34,172 bases of DNA. Origin: an uncultured beta proteobacterium (GTDB lineage Bacteria; Pseudomonadota; Gammaproteobacteria; Burkholderiales; Burkholderiaceae_B). Below the pieces are notes generated by a model. That model ran no database searches. It was given only the letters and a program-made list of their open reading frames with translations, and was not told where the DNA came from. The position numbers and the translations under genes are program-made. Below are positions 14,704-23,175 of this stretch, one piece after another; position 1 is the first letter of the stretch; each line of letters starts with the position of its first letter. Location: positions 1 through 34,172 of the forward strand of contig CAITPF010000050.1 of assembly GCA_903894155.1 (NCBI GenBank). The letters run 5' to 3'.

Positions 14704-15475
14704 GCGCCCCCCCGGGTTCCCGTTGATCAGACTCACCCGCGACGGGGTCACGACGCGTGCGGCGTGGTGCGAGAAACGATTCCTGCACCATCCTTGAGCC
14801 TCGCAGTTCCGCAGCCGTCCCCTCAAGCGTGATTTGCCCGTTGGCGAGCACGTAGCCCCGATGTGCAATCGACAGCGCGGCGTGCACGTTTTGCTCGACG
14901 AAAAGAATGCTGACACCCTGCTTGGCGGTCTTGACGACCGCCTGGTAGACGTCAACGATGATCTTGGGTGCCAGGCCCAGAGAAGGCTCATCGAGCACCA
15001 GCAGGCGCGGTCGCGCCATCAGCGCGCGACCGATCGCAAGCATCTGCTGCTCACCGCCCGACATGAGCCCGGCCTTTTGGGTCAGACGGTCCTCGAGCTT
15101 GGGGAAAATCTCGAAGACTTCGGCGAGCGTGCGCGCGCGGTGGCGCCGTGCGCTCGGTGAATAGGATCCGAGCAGCAGGTTTTCATGCACTGTGAGATTG
15201 GGGAACACCTGCCGCCCCTCAGGTGCCAGAGCGATCCCCATGTCGACACGCCGATGGGCCGGCACATGATCGATACGCTCGCCGGCGAACGTGAGGTGGC
15301 CCGCCCAGGCAGGCAACAGGCCAGTGAGGACTCGCGTGGTGGTGGTCTTGCCCGCGCCGTTTGCGCCGATCATGCAAACCACTTCGCCTTCTCGCACCGT
15401 GATCGAAAGATCCTGCAACACGGTGGATTCACCGTAGCCCGCGCGGATGTGGGCCATCGAGAGCAATTCGCTCAT
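14687..15475 (-). CDS. livF: Branched-chain amino acid-type ABC transporter ATPase (LivF-like)
   Basis: A 262-residue ATPase. Walker A is GANGAGKTTTT, the signature LMSGGEQQMLAIGRAL, and Walker B LLVLDEPSLGLAP, the last motif being diagnostic of LivF. It ends with VLANGQITLEGTAAEL and a charged tail. Its ATG overlaps the stop of the permease gene by four bases (ATGA), and its own end overlaps the LivG-like start by 17 bases, so the three genes are translationally coupled. It should pair with LivG as the ATP-hydrolysing dimer on the inner face of the membrane. The substrate of the system is unknown. Confidence 0.92.
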   Translation of the reverse strand: MSELLSMAHIRAGYGESTVLQDLSITVREGEVVCMIGANGAGKTTTTRVLTGLLPAWAGHLTFAGERIDHVPAHRRVDMGIALAPEGRQVFPNLTVHENLLLGSYSPSARRHRARTLAEVFEIFPKLEDRLTQKAGLMSGGEQQMLAIGRALMARPRLLVLDEPSLGLAPKIIVDVYQAVVKTAKQGVSILFVEQNVHAALSIAHRGYVLANGQITLEGTAAELRGSRMVQESFLAPRRTRRDPVAGESDQREPGGAHVDNA

Positions 15476-16449
15476 TTCCCACCCCCCGTGCCGGCACGCC
15501 CTTGACCTTTATTGGCATCGGGGCGGGGGTCCATCCAGCGATCAAGCGCGCCGCGGATGCCGCGTGGCAGAAACACCACGCACGCGACCAGCGCGACGCC
15601 GAAAAGGAGCAGGCTCACGCCCTCGAGCGATCCGAACCATGAGCGGGTGGCTTCGCCCAGCGCCATCGTCGCGATCGTGCCAAGGATCGGGCCCGAAAGC
15701 GTGTAAATGCCGCCGAGGATCGGGGCGATCTGCGACATGACCGTGGTGTGCAGGCTGAACGCGACCGACGGATCAAGGTAGCCGCCATTCCATGCCGCCA
15801 TCGCGCCGCCATACGACGCCATCGCGCCGGAGATCGTCACGATCATCATGCGGTAGAGCATCGGGTTGATGCCGACCATCTGGGCGGCGCGTTCGTTGGC
15901 GCGCATGGCGCGAAAGGCGTAATGGGATCGTGTGCGGCTGAGCACCAGGGACACGAGCGCGGCGAAAACCGCACCCAGGCTCGCCATGAAATAGACCGTC
16001 GTCGTGCCAGGGAACAACTCGGAATTCAGGTAGACGCCCTGTGCACCCCCCGTGAGCTCCGGCAACATGATCGCCAGCACCCGGAAGCCCTCGGACATCG
16101 CCAGTGTCGCAATCGCGAAGTAGATCCCGCGCAGGCGCCCGGTGATCGAGGCCAGGCCCAGGCCAATCAACGCACCAGCGACGATTGCGACGCCCAACGA
16201 GGGGAAGAAAGGCATCCCCAGCAGGTTGGCGCACAAGACCGCCGCATAGGCGCCAATACCCCAGAAACCCGATTGCCCCAGCGAAATCAGCCCGGCACCT
16301 GCCATGATGTTCCAGCTGATCGCGATGGTGGCGAGCGTGCAGGTACGAAACATGGTGTCGGCCAGACCAGGGAACCCCAGGAAGGGAGCGACCAGCGTAA
16401 AAATCGCCAGTGCGAAGCCAAGGTAACGAAGGAGGGATTCGAGTCGCAT
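15472..16449 (-). CDS. livM: Branched-chain amino acid-type ABC transporter permease (LivM-like)
   Basis: A 325-residue inner-membrane permease with about nine to ten hydrophobic segments. The LivM-type landmarks are ISWNIMAGAGLISLGQSGFW near residue 45, GRLRGIYFAIATLAMSEGFR, and the cytoplasmic coupling loop AFRAMRANERAAQMVGINPM. The ATG at 16449 follows the LivH stop by five bases. The frame stays open further upstream, but that part lies inside livH and does not resemble a permease. The C-terminus ends in a polar, basic tail (RPDANKGQGRAGTGGGK). It forms the heterodimeric pore with the LivH-like permease. Confidence 0.93.
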   Translation of the reverse strand: MRLESLLRYLGFALAIFTLVAPFLGFPGLADTMFRTCTLATIAISWNIMAGAGLISLGQSGFWGIGAYAAVLCANLLGMPFFPSLGVAIVAGALIGLGLASITGRLRGIYFAIATLAMSEGFRVLAIMLPELTGGAQGVYLNSELFPGTTTVYFMASLGAVFAALVSLVLSRTRSHYAFRAMRANERAAQMVGINPMLYRMMIVTISGAMASYGGAMAAWNGGYLDPSVAFSLHTTVMSQIAPILGGIYTLSGPILGTIATMALGEATRSWFGSLEGVSLLLFGVALVACVVFLPRGIRGALDRWMDPRPDANKGQGRAGTGGGK

Positions 16450-16454
16450 GCCGG

Positions 16455-17327
16455 TTAATGCTCCGCCTGGCCCATCAGCCCGCCCGGGCGCAGGATCAGC
16501 AATGAGATGATCAGCAGGAAGGCGACACCCTCGGACCAGCCCGCGCCCTCGGGGATGTAGTAAGCGAACCCCGTTTCGACCGCCGCCAGCATGAACGCCC
16601 CGATGGCCATGCCCCCGATGCTGCCCAGGCCGCCCAGGATCACGATCGCCAGCGCCTTGACCAGCATGGGGAACCCCATGAACGGCGTCACCGTGATGAT
16701 GAAGCTCACGATCACGCCGGTCGCCACGCCGAGCGCGGAACTCAGTGCGTAAGACATTGCGTAGATCGCGCGCACATTGATACCCATCAGGGTCGCCGCA
16801 TCCTCGTTCTGCGAGACCGCGCGAACAGCCCGACCCGACTCGGTCCATTTGAGCCAGGCGATCAGGATGCCAACCAGCAGCAGCGCGACCGCGCATCCGA
16901 CGAGCCGGCCGACGGGGATGAACACATCGCCCATTGTCACCGCAGCGAGCGCGTATTCGGGCATCGTGGAGCGCGAGTCTGCGGACCACAGGATCACTGC
17001 CACGTGCTGGATCACCAACCCGATGCCGAACGTCAGGAGGATCTGGTTGATATGCGGCGCCGAAAGCACCCGGCGGATCAGGGTGCTGAAAAGCAGCCAG
17101 CCAGCGGCGAAACCCGCGACGATGACGACGGGCAAGCCGACCAACGGATCCACGCCCCAGAGCTTGAACATCCAGAAGGCGCCGTAGGCACCCAGCATGA
17201 TGAACTCGCCATGGGCGAAATTGATGATGCGCGACACGCCGAACGAAAGTGCGAAGCCGATCGCCATCAGCGTGTAGAGCCCGCCCAGAAGGACGGAGTC
17301 GACCAGAAACTGAAAGAAAAGGGTCAT
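16455..17327 (-). CDS. livH: Branched-chain amino acid-type ABC transporter permease (LivH-like)
   Basis: A 290-residue inner-membrane permease of normal LivH length. It begins FFQFLVDSVLLGGLYTLMAI and continues with GVSRIINFAHGEFIMLGAYG, the signature of the first permease of this class. The coupling helix region has GRAVRAVSQNEDAATLMGIN, and FMGFPMLVKALAIVILGGLG lies near the C-terminus. It is separated from the binding-protein gene by 77 bases holding a strong stem-loop, and from livM by five bases. Family assignment is firm; the cargo is not determined. Confidence 0.94.
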   Translation of the reverse strand: MTLFFQFLVDSVLLGGLYTLMAIGFALSFGVSRIINFAHGEFIMLGAYGAFWMFKLWGVDPLVGLPVVIVAGFAAGWLLFSTLIRRVLSAPHINQILLTFGIGLVIQHVAVILWSADSRSTMPEYALAAVTMGDVFIPVGRLVGCAVALLLVGILIAWLKWTESGRAVRAVSQNEDAATLMGINVRAIYAMSYALSSALGVATGVIVSFIITVTPFMGFPMLVKALAIVILGGLGSIGGMAIGAFMLAAVETGFAYYIPEGAGWSEGVAFLLIISLLILRPGGLMGQAEH

Positions 17328-17340
17328 GTGCGGCCAACCC

Positions 17341-17385
17341 GCGCAATCGCCGGCGCGCGCCTCAGGCGGCGAGCCGGCATTGCGC
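17341..17385 (-). other. Large stem-loop between binding-protein and permease genes
   Basis: GCGCAAT (17341-17347) pairs with ATTGCGC (17379-17385), and GCCGGC (17349-17354) with GCCGGC (17373-17378), giving 13 pairs with one bulged base. An additional small GCC-TCA-GGC hairpin lies in the loop. No T-run follows on the minus strand. Such hairpins after a binding-protein gene protect its mRNA and lower expression of the membrane genes. Confidence 0.65.
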
Positions 17386-17404
17386 CAAAAAGTTCAGACA
17401 CCAT

Positions 17405-18661
17405 TTACTGGATGCAGGACTGGAGGGAGGCGGTCGCGAGTTCCTTCGGGTAGATCACCTTGCTGACGAACTTGTCGCCTTCCTTGACCTGCTGGAAGAC
17501 AACCATTTCGCCAAACGCCTGGTGCGGCGTGATCTCGCTGGGTAAAAACTTGCTCGAAAGGCTAAGCGGCGACTTGTAGTCTTGCTGTTCCAGCCAATCC
17601 TTGATTTTTTCCCGATCCAGCGAATGGGTCTGCTCGACCGCCAGCAAGGCCAGGATCGTCGAGACGTAGTAGCCGACATCCAGGAATTCTGGCGCCCGGC
17701 TGTACCTTGCGCGCCAGGCAGTCTCCCAATCGGCGGCCGATGGCAGCAACTTCGGTTCCCTGGGATCCGCCGGCAGCTTGAGCCCCGTGACCCACGTCGT
17801 CACGCCTGTCCAGCACTGCTGCGCCTGGCCCACGGCCTCCTGCCACTCAGGCAACTGCGCCTGCGCGGTGCCAACGAGGTAAGGCACGCCGATCTTCGCG
17901 GTGTAGACCTGCTTGGCGAACTGAACGGCATCGGTTGTCTGCATCAGCGCGTAGAGGATATCGGGCTTCGTCGCGCGGACCTTGATGATCGCCGAGTTGA
18001 AGTCGGAGGCGCCTTCGCGCACCAGTTCGCTCGCGACGATCTCGAAACCCGCTTCCTTCATGTGCTTGCGCGCGTCATCAATGTGCGCACGGCCATACGC
18101 GCCGTCGGTGTAGACGAACGCGATGCGTTTCTTTTCGCCCAGCGCTGCCTTGAGCGCCTTGGCATTGTTGATGTGGTAATAGTAGGCCCAGGCATAGGTA
18201 TGAAAGAAATACGGGTCAGGACCAACCGCCTTTTCGACCGTTGTGCTCGAGCCGCCTGGCATCAGCCAGATCGGGCGCTCCTTGAACTTCTTCCAGGGTG
18301 GCACAGCTGCCGCAGCGACGTTCGAGCCATCGGGCCCGATCATGACGTTGATCTTGTCCGACTGGATGAGCTGGTTGACAATCGAAACGGTCAGCGCATT
18401 GTCGGACTGGGTGTCGGACATGAGGAGCTCGATCTTGCGGCCATCCACCGTATCGCCCCGGACTGATTTCCACACCGCGAGCGCTTGCTCAACGCCGCTC
18501 TTGGCCTGGATGCCGTAGGCGACGTATTTGCCGGAAAGCGAAGCGGGAAGGCCGATCTTGAAAGGCTCCTTGGCATCCTGCGCCTGCACCGCCGCGCCAA
18601 CCGCGCACAGGGCCAGGCCCGCCAGCCAGGACTTGCATACACTGCTCATACGATCACGCAT
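17405..18661 (-). CDS. ABC transporter substrate-binding protein (LivK/amide-type)
   Basis: A 418-residue periplasmic binding protein. The first 27 residues form a Sec signal peptide (basic start, SWLAGLALCAVGAAVQA, cleavage before QD). The mature part starts EPFKIGLPASLSGKYVAYGI and holds the ligand-domain stretches LLMSDTQSDNALTVSIVNQL, IGPDGSNVAAAAVPPW, RIAFVYTDGAYGRAHIDDAR and ILYALMQTTDAVQFAKQVY. It is longer than leucine-binding proteins (about 370) and resembles catabolic-island relatives that bind aromatic or alicyclic acids. AAGGAG lies eight to nine bases before the ATG at 18661. It is the first gene of the liv-type set and is followed by a stem-loop before the first permease. Confidence 0.92.
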   Translation of the reverse strand: MRDRMSSVCKSWLAGLALCAVGAAVQAQDAKEPFKIGLPASLSGKYVAYGIQAKSGVEQALAVWKSVRGDTVDGRKIELLMSDTQSDNALTVSIVNQLIQSDKINVMIGPDGSNVAAAAVPPWKKFKERPIWLMPGGSSTTVEKAVGPDPYFFHTYAWAYYYHINNAKALKAALGEKKRIAFVYTDGAYGRAHIDDARKHMKEAGFEIVASELVREGASDFNSAIIKVRATKPDILYALMQTTDAVQFAKQVYTAKIGVPYLVGTAQAQLPEWQEAVGQAQQCWTGVTTWVTGLKLPADPREPKLLPSAADWETAWRARYSRAPEFLDVGYYVSTILALLAVEQTHSLDREKIKDWLEQQDYKSPLSLSSKFLPSEITPHQAFGEMVVFQQVKEGDKFVSKVIYPKELATASLQSCIQ

Positions 18662-18877
18662 CGGTCACTCCTTTTGCTCGCGGGGAACATGCCCTGCGGA
18701 ATTCCACTCCGGTCGCGGGCGCCCGCGATGCGTGACGCCGTACGATATCCGGAACATGCCCCAAAATAATTTTTTCTTGTCGATACAATTCAGTTCTTGC
18801 GCACCCCGAACTCAATGCGCAACTGCAGACGCAAGATTGCACACAACTGGCCTGAAGTCAATACGATTTACGCCGAG
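18662..18877 (-). promoter_or_regulatory. 216-base region upstream of the liv-type operon
   Basis: This is the longest gap on the minus strand. It contains an unusually AT-rich patch at 18763-18790 (AAAATAATTTTTTCTTG on the plus strand), which stands out against the GC-rich surroundings and is the likeliest place for the operon promoter. I could not place a -35/-10 pair with acceptable spacing. The ribosome binding site of the binding-protein gene is at 18670-18675. No gene is seen here. Confidence 0.4.
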
Positions 18878-19849
18878 TTACGGGCGCACAATGACTTTGC
18901 CGTGCGCCTTTCGATCGGTCAGCAAAGCGATGGCGCGAACGCTATCCTCAAGCGGCAGGCTCTGACTGACACACGGCTTGAGTTTTCCCTCGACGTACCA
19001 CTGGAATAGCTCCTGCACCGATTGGTTCATCTTCTGCGGCTCGTGCCATCGGAAGTGGCGCAGCGACGACCCCATCGCAGAGCGATTCTTCACCAGCAAC
19101 CGGTTCGCGGAAATCTGCGGCACGCCGCCCACGAAACCCACGATCAGAATACGGCCGCCCCAGCCCGTCGCTGAAAGCGCTGCGTCGAAAAGAGCGCCGC
19201 CGACCGGGTCGTAGACCACGTTGACGCCCTTGTCGAATGTCAGTTCCATCACGCGTTCGGTGAGATTCTCTGTCGTGTAGTTCACCAGTTCATCGGCGCC
19301 GTGCTCACGGGCAACCGCAAGTTTCTCGGGCGAACTCGCCGCGGCGATCACACGCGCGCCCATCGCCTTGCCGATCTCGACGGCGGTCAGGCCGACGCCT
19401 CCGGCCGCGCCAAGCACGAGCATCGTCTCACCCGGCTCGAGCCGCCCGAGCCAGCGGATGGCGACATGACTCGAGAGATAGGAAACGGGAAAGGCACCGG
19501 CCTCGTCAAACGACATGCTGCTCGGAATGCGGAACGTTTCGGCCACTTTGGCGATGGCGTATTCCGCAAGCCCGCCATAGGCGAGGATCGCCATCACGCG
19601 ATCGCCAGGCGCAAATTCGGTGACCCCCGGCCCGCACTCGGTGACCACGCCGGCCGTCTCGAGGCCCGGGGTAAACGGTAGTGCGGGCTTGGTTTGATAC
19701 CGCCCCGCGACCATGATCGAATCGGCGAAATTCACGGCGCTCGCCTCGACGCGAATCAGTACCTCGCCGTCGCCCGGCATCGGTTTGTCGATGTCCTCAA
19801 GCGTCAGCTGATCGATGCTGCCCCATTCATGGCAAACAATTGCTCGCAT
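18878..19849 (-). CDS. Zinc-free MDR quinone oxidoreductase-like protein
   Basis: A 323-residue medium-chain dehydrogenase/reductase of the QOR type. The N-terminal GroES-like domain has VEASAVNFADSIMVAGRY and PFTPGLETAGVV. The NADPH-binding Rossmann fold has VLGAAGGVGLTAVEIGKAMG, followed by ADELVNYTTENL and VVYDPVGGALFDAAL. The cysteine clusters that bind structural and catalytic zinc in alcohol dehydrogenases are absent. Such proteins reduce quinones or conjugated carbonyls and enoyl-CoA-like compounds with NADPH. AAGGAGACAGG precedes the ATG. It lies 76 bases after the amidohydrolase gene and 216 before the liv-type operon, so it could belong to either unit. Specific substrate not predictable. 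Confidence 0.9.
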   Translation of the reverse strand: MRAIVCHEWGSIDQLTLEDIDKPMPGDGEVLIRVEASAVNFADSIMVAGRYQTKPALPFTPGLETAGVVTECGPGVTEFAPGDRVMAILAYGGLAEYAIAKVAETFRIPSSMSFDEAGAFPVSYLSSHVAIRWLGRLEPGETMLVLGAAGGVGLTAVEIGKAMGARVIAAASSPEKLAVAREHGADELVNYTTENLTERVMELTFDKGVNVVYDPVGGALFDAALSATGWGGRILIVGFVGGVPQISANRLLVKNRSAMGSSLRHFRWHEPQKMNQSVQELFQWYVEGKLKPCVSQSLPLEDSVRAIALLTDRKAHGKVIVRP

Positions 19850-19870
19850 GTCCCCTGTCTCCTTGTTATC

Positions 19871-19896
19871 CGCCGTCAGGGCCTATCGGCCCGGCG
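19871..19896 (-). other. Hairpin between amidohydrolase and MDR genes
   Basis: GGGCC (19879-19883) pairs with GGCCC (19888-19892) around a four-base loop, and CGCC (19871-19874) with GGCG (19893-19896) around a small bulge. It lies just before the MDR ribosome binding site on the minus strand. It lacks a T-run, so it may be a weak terminator of the amidohydrolase gene or a leader structure. Confidence 0.4.
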
Positions 19897-19925
19897 TCTT
19901 CTTTATTCTGATGGGTCGCGCGGCG

Positions 19926-21368
19926 CTACGACGATACTGCACGGCGCAATACCCTGCCCGCCCGCGCTCCGCTGCTCGCGCCATCATGCCATGAGAGCAC
20001 GCCATTGACATAGACCCGCGCGATGCCCGCCGCGCAGAGCTTCGGGTCCTTGAACGTGGCGCGATCTGCGACGCGGTCCGGATCGAACACGACAAGATCG
20101 GCGCCATATCCGGGGCGCACGAAGCCCCTGTCCGCCAGCCCGAAGCGCGTGGCCGAAAGGCCCGTCATCTTGTGCACTGCCGTTTCCAGCGGAAATAGTT
20201 TGCGATCGCGCGTGTAGTGGCCAAGCACGCGGGGAAACGCGCCCCAGAGCCGGGGATGCGGAAACGTATCGTGGGGCAAGCCATCGGACCCAACCATGGT
20301 TTCCGGGTAGGCAAGGATGCGCTCGACATCCGCCTCGTCCATGATGAAGTAAATGGCGCCAGCGGGTTGAAGCGACTGCAGCAGCGACGTGAGGTCACCG
20401 CCCCTTTCCTTCAGCAAATCGTCGACGTAGCGGCCACTCGCCTCGGGCGACGCCTCCGACCAGGTAATCAGCGTGCGCGATGCCTGCTCGACCGCATCCT
20501 GGCGCAGCACCGTGGAGGCAGCTGTATAGGGATAGCAATCCAGGCACACATCGCCCTGACCCCGGGCGCGGTCGATCAGGGCGAGCGTCTCTGTCGAGCG
20601 CCCGAAGTTTGCGGACCCCATCACCTTGTGGTGCGAGAGCACCTGGCGCACGCCAAGTTCGTTGGCGATGGTCATCGCTTCAGTCATGGCGACCAGGACT
20701 TCGTCACCCTCGTTGCGCAAATGCGACGCGATGAGTGCGTTGGTGCCGCGCAGCGGCTCGCAAACCTCGCGCACCTCGTCAGCCGTGGCAGCCTGGGCCG
20801 GCGCGTAATACAGACCGGTCGACAGCCCGATTGCGCCCGCGTCCAGCGCCTCGCGCACCAGCGCCTGCATGCGCGCGATCTCGTCCGGGCGTGCCGCACG
20901 ACCCACATCATCCATACAAACGACGCGTAAAGTCGTATGCCCGACCAGGGACGCCACATTGACGGCGGGCGGGCTTGCCTCAAGCGCACCAAAATAGGAC
21001 ATGAACGTTTCAAACCGGTGCGCGGTCGGGTCGGCGACAAGGTTCAGGGGAGGCACCGGATCGTGCGACCCGAGCGGCGAAAGGCTGATGCCGCAGTTGC
21101 CCGTGATCACGGTCGTGACGCCCTGGCTCACCTTGGGCTGCATCAGGGGATCGGCAAGCAGCAACCGATCATCGTGGGTATGCACGTCGATGAAGCCCGG
21201 GGCCACCACCAGGCCCCCGACATCGACGACCTCGTCGGCACTCATGTGGTGCAGATCACCCACCGCGACAATCACACCCTGGTGCACCGCAACATCCGCA
21301 CGGTGCCGGGCCTGCCCGGAGCCATCGATCACCACGCCGCCAAGCAGCAGCAAGTCGCACTTTTCCAT
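19926..21368 (-). CDS. N-acyl-D-amino-acid deacylase (D-aminoacylase family amidohydrolase)
   Basis: A 480-residue zinc amidohydrolase. It has the small beta domain (LLLLGGVVIDGSG), then PGFIDVHTHDD with His63 and His65. GNCGISLSP places Cys92 as the Cys zinc ligand specific to D-aminoacylases. SHLRNEGDEV and LSHHKVMG provide further metal His residues, VGSDGLPHDTFPHPRLWGAF holds the catalytic Asp, and RFGLADRGFVRPGYGADLVV closes the beta domain. It hydrolyses N-acyl-D-amino acids to free D-amino acid and carboxylate, probably in the cytoplasm. ATG 21368 is preferred over an upstream in-frame start at 21425 because the homologous region begins there. It is divergent from the peptide transporter and carbamoylase operon, which suggests a shared job on N-blocked D-amino acids. 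Confidence 0.9.
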   Translation of the reverse strand: MEKCDLLLLGGVVIDGSGQARHRADVAVHQGVIVAVGDLHHMSADEVVDVGGLVVAPGFIDVHTHDDRLLLADPLMQPKVSQGVTTVITGNCGISLSPLGSHDPVPPLNLVADPTAHRFETFMSYFGALEASPPAVNVASLVGHTTLRVVCMDDVGRAARPDEIARMQALVREALDAGAIGLSTGLYYAPAQAATADEVREVCEPLRGTNALIASHLRNEGDEVLVAMTEAMTIANELGVRQVLSHHKVMGSANFGRSTETLALIDRARGQGDVCLDCYPYTAASTVLRQDAVEQASRTLITWSEASPEASGRYVDDLLKERGGDLTSLLQSLQPAGAIYFIMDEADVERILAYPETMVGSDGLPHDTFPHPRLWGAFPRVLGHYTRDRKLFPLETAVHKMTGLSATRFGLADRGFVRPGYGADLVVFDPDRVADRATFKDPKLCAAGIARVYVNGVLSWHDGASSGARAGRVLRRAVSS

Positions 21369-21466
21369 CGTCTGAACACCTATCAAAATCTGTGGTCGCC
21401 AAGGGTATTCGTGGTAGTCTAACATCGAGTTTCAGGCGGTTCGCCAGGCTTGGCGCGTAAGCTCAG

Positions 21467-21489
21467 GGGGTGTATTTACCCCGTTTTTT
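21467..21489 (+). terminator. Terminator-like hairpin in the transporter leader
   Basis: GGGGT (21467-21471) pairs with ACCCC (21478-21482) around a six-base loop and is followed by G and six T residues (21484-21489). This is the form of an intrinsic terminator, but it stands upstream of the binding-protein gene with no gene ending before it. It may act as a leader attenuator or block antisense readthrough. The stem is short, so function is uncertain. Confidence 0.4.
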
Positions 21490-21491
21490 CC

Positions 21492-21516
21492 GGTTCGCAG
21501 GCTCCCTCTGCGAACC
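21492..21516 (+). other. Perfect 9-bp leader stem-loop
   Basis: GGTTCGCAG (21492-21500) pairs exactly with CTGCGAACC (21508-21516) around a seven-base loop. The downstream arm can also pair with the earlier GGTTCGC copy at 21438-21444, allowing an alternative fold that would span the terminator-like hairpin. It ends 41 bases before the start codon. Confidence 0.45.
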
Positions 21517-21557
21517 AGGTGCGTTGTTTGGATTCATTGACCGGAAGGAATCGCAAC

Positions 21558-23165
21558 ATGTTGAAGAAAATTGCATCTCACCCCCGTCGCCTGGCACGCA
21601 ATGTCGCCGTCGGGCTCATCCTCGCGCTCGGCACAGCCACGTGCGGAACCGCGATGGCGCAAGGAAAGACCATCAAGTTCGTCCCTGAGGCGGATTTGCG
21701 GATCCTCGATCCGGTCTGGACAACGGCCTACATCACCCGCAACCACGGCTACATGGTGTACGACGTTCTGTTCGCGACCGATGCGGATTTCAAGGTCCAG
21801 CCGCAAATGGTCGACAAGTGGGAACTGAGCCCGGACAAGCTCACCTACACGTTCACGCTGCGCGATGGCCTGAAGTTCCACGACGGCGCGCCGGTCCGGT
21901 CAGCCGATTGCATCGCCTCGATCGAGCGCTGGGCCAAGCGCGACGTGCTCGGCCAGAAGCTCGGCGAAATGACCGAATCCTGGACAGCGGTCGACGACAA
22001 GACGTTCAAGCTCAAGCTTAAGAAACCCTTCGCGCTCACGCTCGAGGCGCTCGCCAAACCTTCGTCGAACGTGCCCTTCATCATGCCCGAACGCATCGCC
22101 AAGACCGATGCCTTCACGGCGATCACGGATGCAACCGGTTCGGGGCCCTTCAAGTTCGTCAAGGAAGAGTGGGTGCCGGGGAGCAAGGTGGTCTACGTCA
22201 AGAACACCGATTACGTCCCACGCAAGGAAGCCCCGTCCTGGGGTGCCGGCGGCAAGGTGGCCAAGGTCGATCGCGTCGAGTGGGTCTACATCCCCGACTC
22301 GGCCACCGCCGCGGCAGCCTTGAACACGGGGGAAGTCGACTGGTGGCAACAAGTCCCGGTGGATCTTGTGCCCCTGCTGCAGAAGAACAAGCAGATCAAG
22401 GTTGAGAGTGTCGACCCGCTCGGCTCGATCGGCGTTCTGCGCTTTAACCAGCTTCAGGCCCCGTTCAACAACGTCAAGCTTCGCCAGGCTGTCCTGGCGG
22501 TGCTGGACCAGAAGGACTACGCCGTCGCGATCGCAGGCGACGAAAAGAACGGCAAGCCTTGCCCGTCTTACTTCACCTGCGGCACGCCGATGGCCAGCAC
22601 CGCCGGCTCGGAAGCGCTGTCGGGTAAGCGTGACGTCGAAAAGGCCAAGGCGCTGGTCAAGGAATCCGGCTACAAGGGCGAGAAAATCGTGCTGATGTCG
22701 GCGACCGACCAGCCGATGGTCAGTTCGCAGGCGCTGGTGACCCAGGAAATCCTGCGCAAGATCGGCCTGAACGTCGAACTCGCCGCCAGCGATTGGGGCA
22801 CGCTGATCACGCGTCGGTCATCCAAGGAACCTGTCGACAAGAACGGCTGGAGCATCTTCCATACGTGGTTCGTCGGCCCTGACATGACCACCCCCGCCCT
22901 GAACTCGCCGCTGCGCGGCAACGGCGAAGCGGCCTGGTTCGGCTGGCCGACGGATGCGAAGCTCGAGGCGCTTCGCGAGCAATGGTTCCTTGCGGCAACG
23001 CCTGAAGAGCAAAAGAAGATTGCCGAGCAAATGCAATTGCAGGCTTTCGAGTCGGTGCCCTACATTCCGACCGCGCAATTCATCATCCCGACTGCTTATC
23101 GCACCACGCTCTCAGGCGTGATCAATTCGCCGGTCACCTTCCTCTGGAACGTCGAGAAGAAGTAG
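21558..23165 (+). CDS. Dipeptide/oligopeptide-type ABC transporter substrate-binding protein
   Basis: A 535-residue family-5 extracellular solute-binding protein. Residues 1-35 are a Sec signal peptide (basic start, VAVGLILALGTATCGTAMA, cleavage before QG). The mature protein has the family features ADLRILDPVWTTAYITRNHG, YTFTLRDGLKFHDGAPVRSA (the solute-binding protein family 5 signature region), ATGSGPFKFVKEEWVPGSKV and LNTGEVDWWQQVP. ATG 21558 is chosen because GGAAGGAA precedes it by seven bases and the signal peptide starts there. It is the first gene of a long operon with permeases, ATPases and amino-acid hydrolases, so its ligand is probably an N-blocked amino acid or small peptide rather than general peptides. 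Confidence 0.93.
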   Translation: MLKKIASHPRRLARNVAVGLILALGTATCGTAMAQGKTIKFVPEADLRILDPVWTTAYITRNHGYMVYDVLFATDADFKVQPQMVDKWELSPDKLTYTFTLRDGLKFHDGAPVRSADCIASIERWAKRDVLGQKLGEMTESWTAVDDKTFKLKLKKPFALTLEALAKPSSNVPFIMPERIAKTDAFTAITDATGSGPFKFVKEEWVPGSKVVYVKNTDYVPRKEAPSWGAGGKVAKVDRVEWVYIPDSATAAAALNTGEVDWWQQVPVDLVPLLQKNKQIKVESVDPLGSIGVLRFNQLQAPFNNVKLRQAVLAVLDQKDYAVAIAGDEKNGKPCPSYFTCGTPMASTAGSEALSGKRDVEKAKALVKESGYKGEKIVLMSATDQPMVSSQALVTQEILRKIGLNVELAASDWGTLITRRSSKEPVDKNGWSIFHTWFVGPDMTTPALNSPLRGNGEAAWFGWPTDAKLEALREQWFLAATPEEQKKIAEQMQLQAFESVPYIPTAQFIIPTAYRTTLSGVINSPVTFLWNVEKK

Positions 23166-23175
23166 TTCCGTCCTC

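Larger units (their letters stand above)
21369..21557. promoter_or_regulatory. Divergent control region, amidohydrolase versus peptide-transporter operon
   Basis: A 189-base region between divergent start codons. A near-duplicate motif, CGGTTCGCCAGGCT (21437-21450) and CGGTTCGCAGGCT (21491-21503), could be paired regulator sites. TTGGCG (21450-21455), 17 bases, then TATTTA (21473-21478) is a weak candidate promoter for the plus strand. Two stem-loops follow and are listed separately. GGAAGGAA at 21543-21550 is the ribosome binding site for the binding protein. Confidence 0.4.

Noticed and set aside
14704-14991. Upstream extension of the LivG frame
   Set aside because: It lies within livF in another frame, is rich in Ser, Arg and Cys, and precedes a normal LivG start at 14703.
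16450-17346. Upstream extension of the LivM frame through livH
   Set aside because: The additional part is out of frame inside livH, whose own translation shows clear permease motifs. The ATG at 16449 gives a normal LivM N-terminus.
21467-21489. Terminator of an upstream plus-strand gene
   Set aside because: No plus-strand gene ends upstream; the region is antisense to the D-aminoacylase. It was kept only as a terminator-like leader element.
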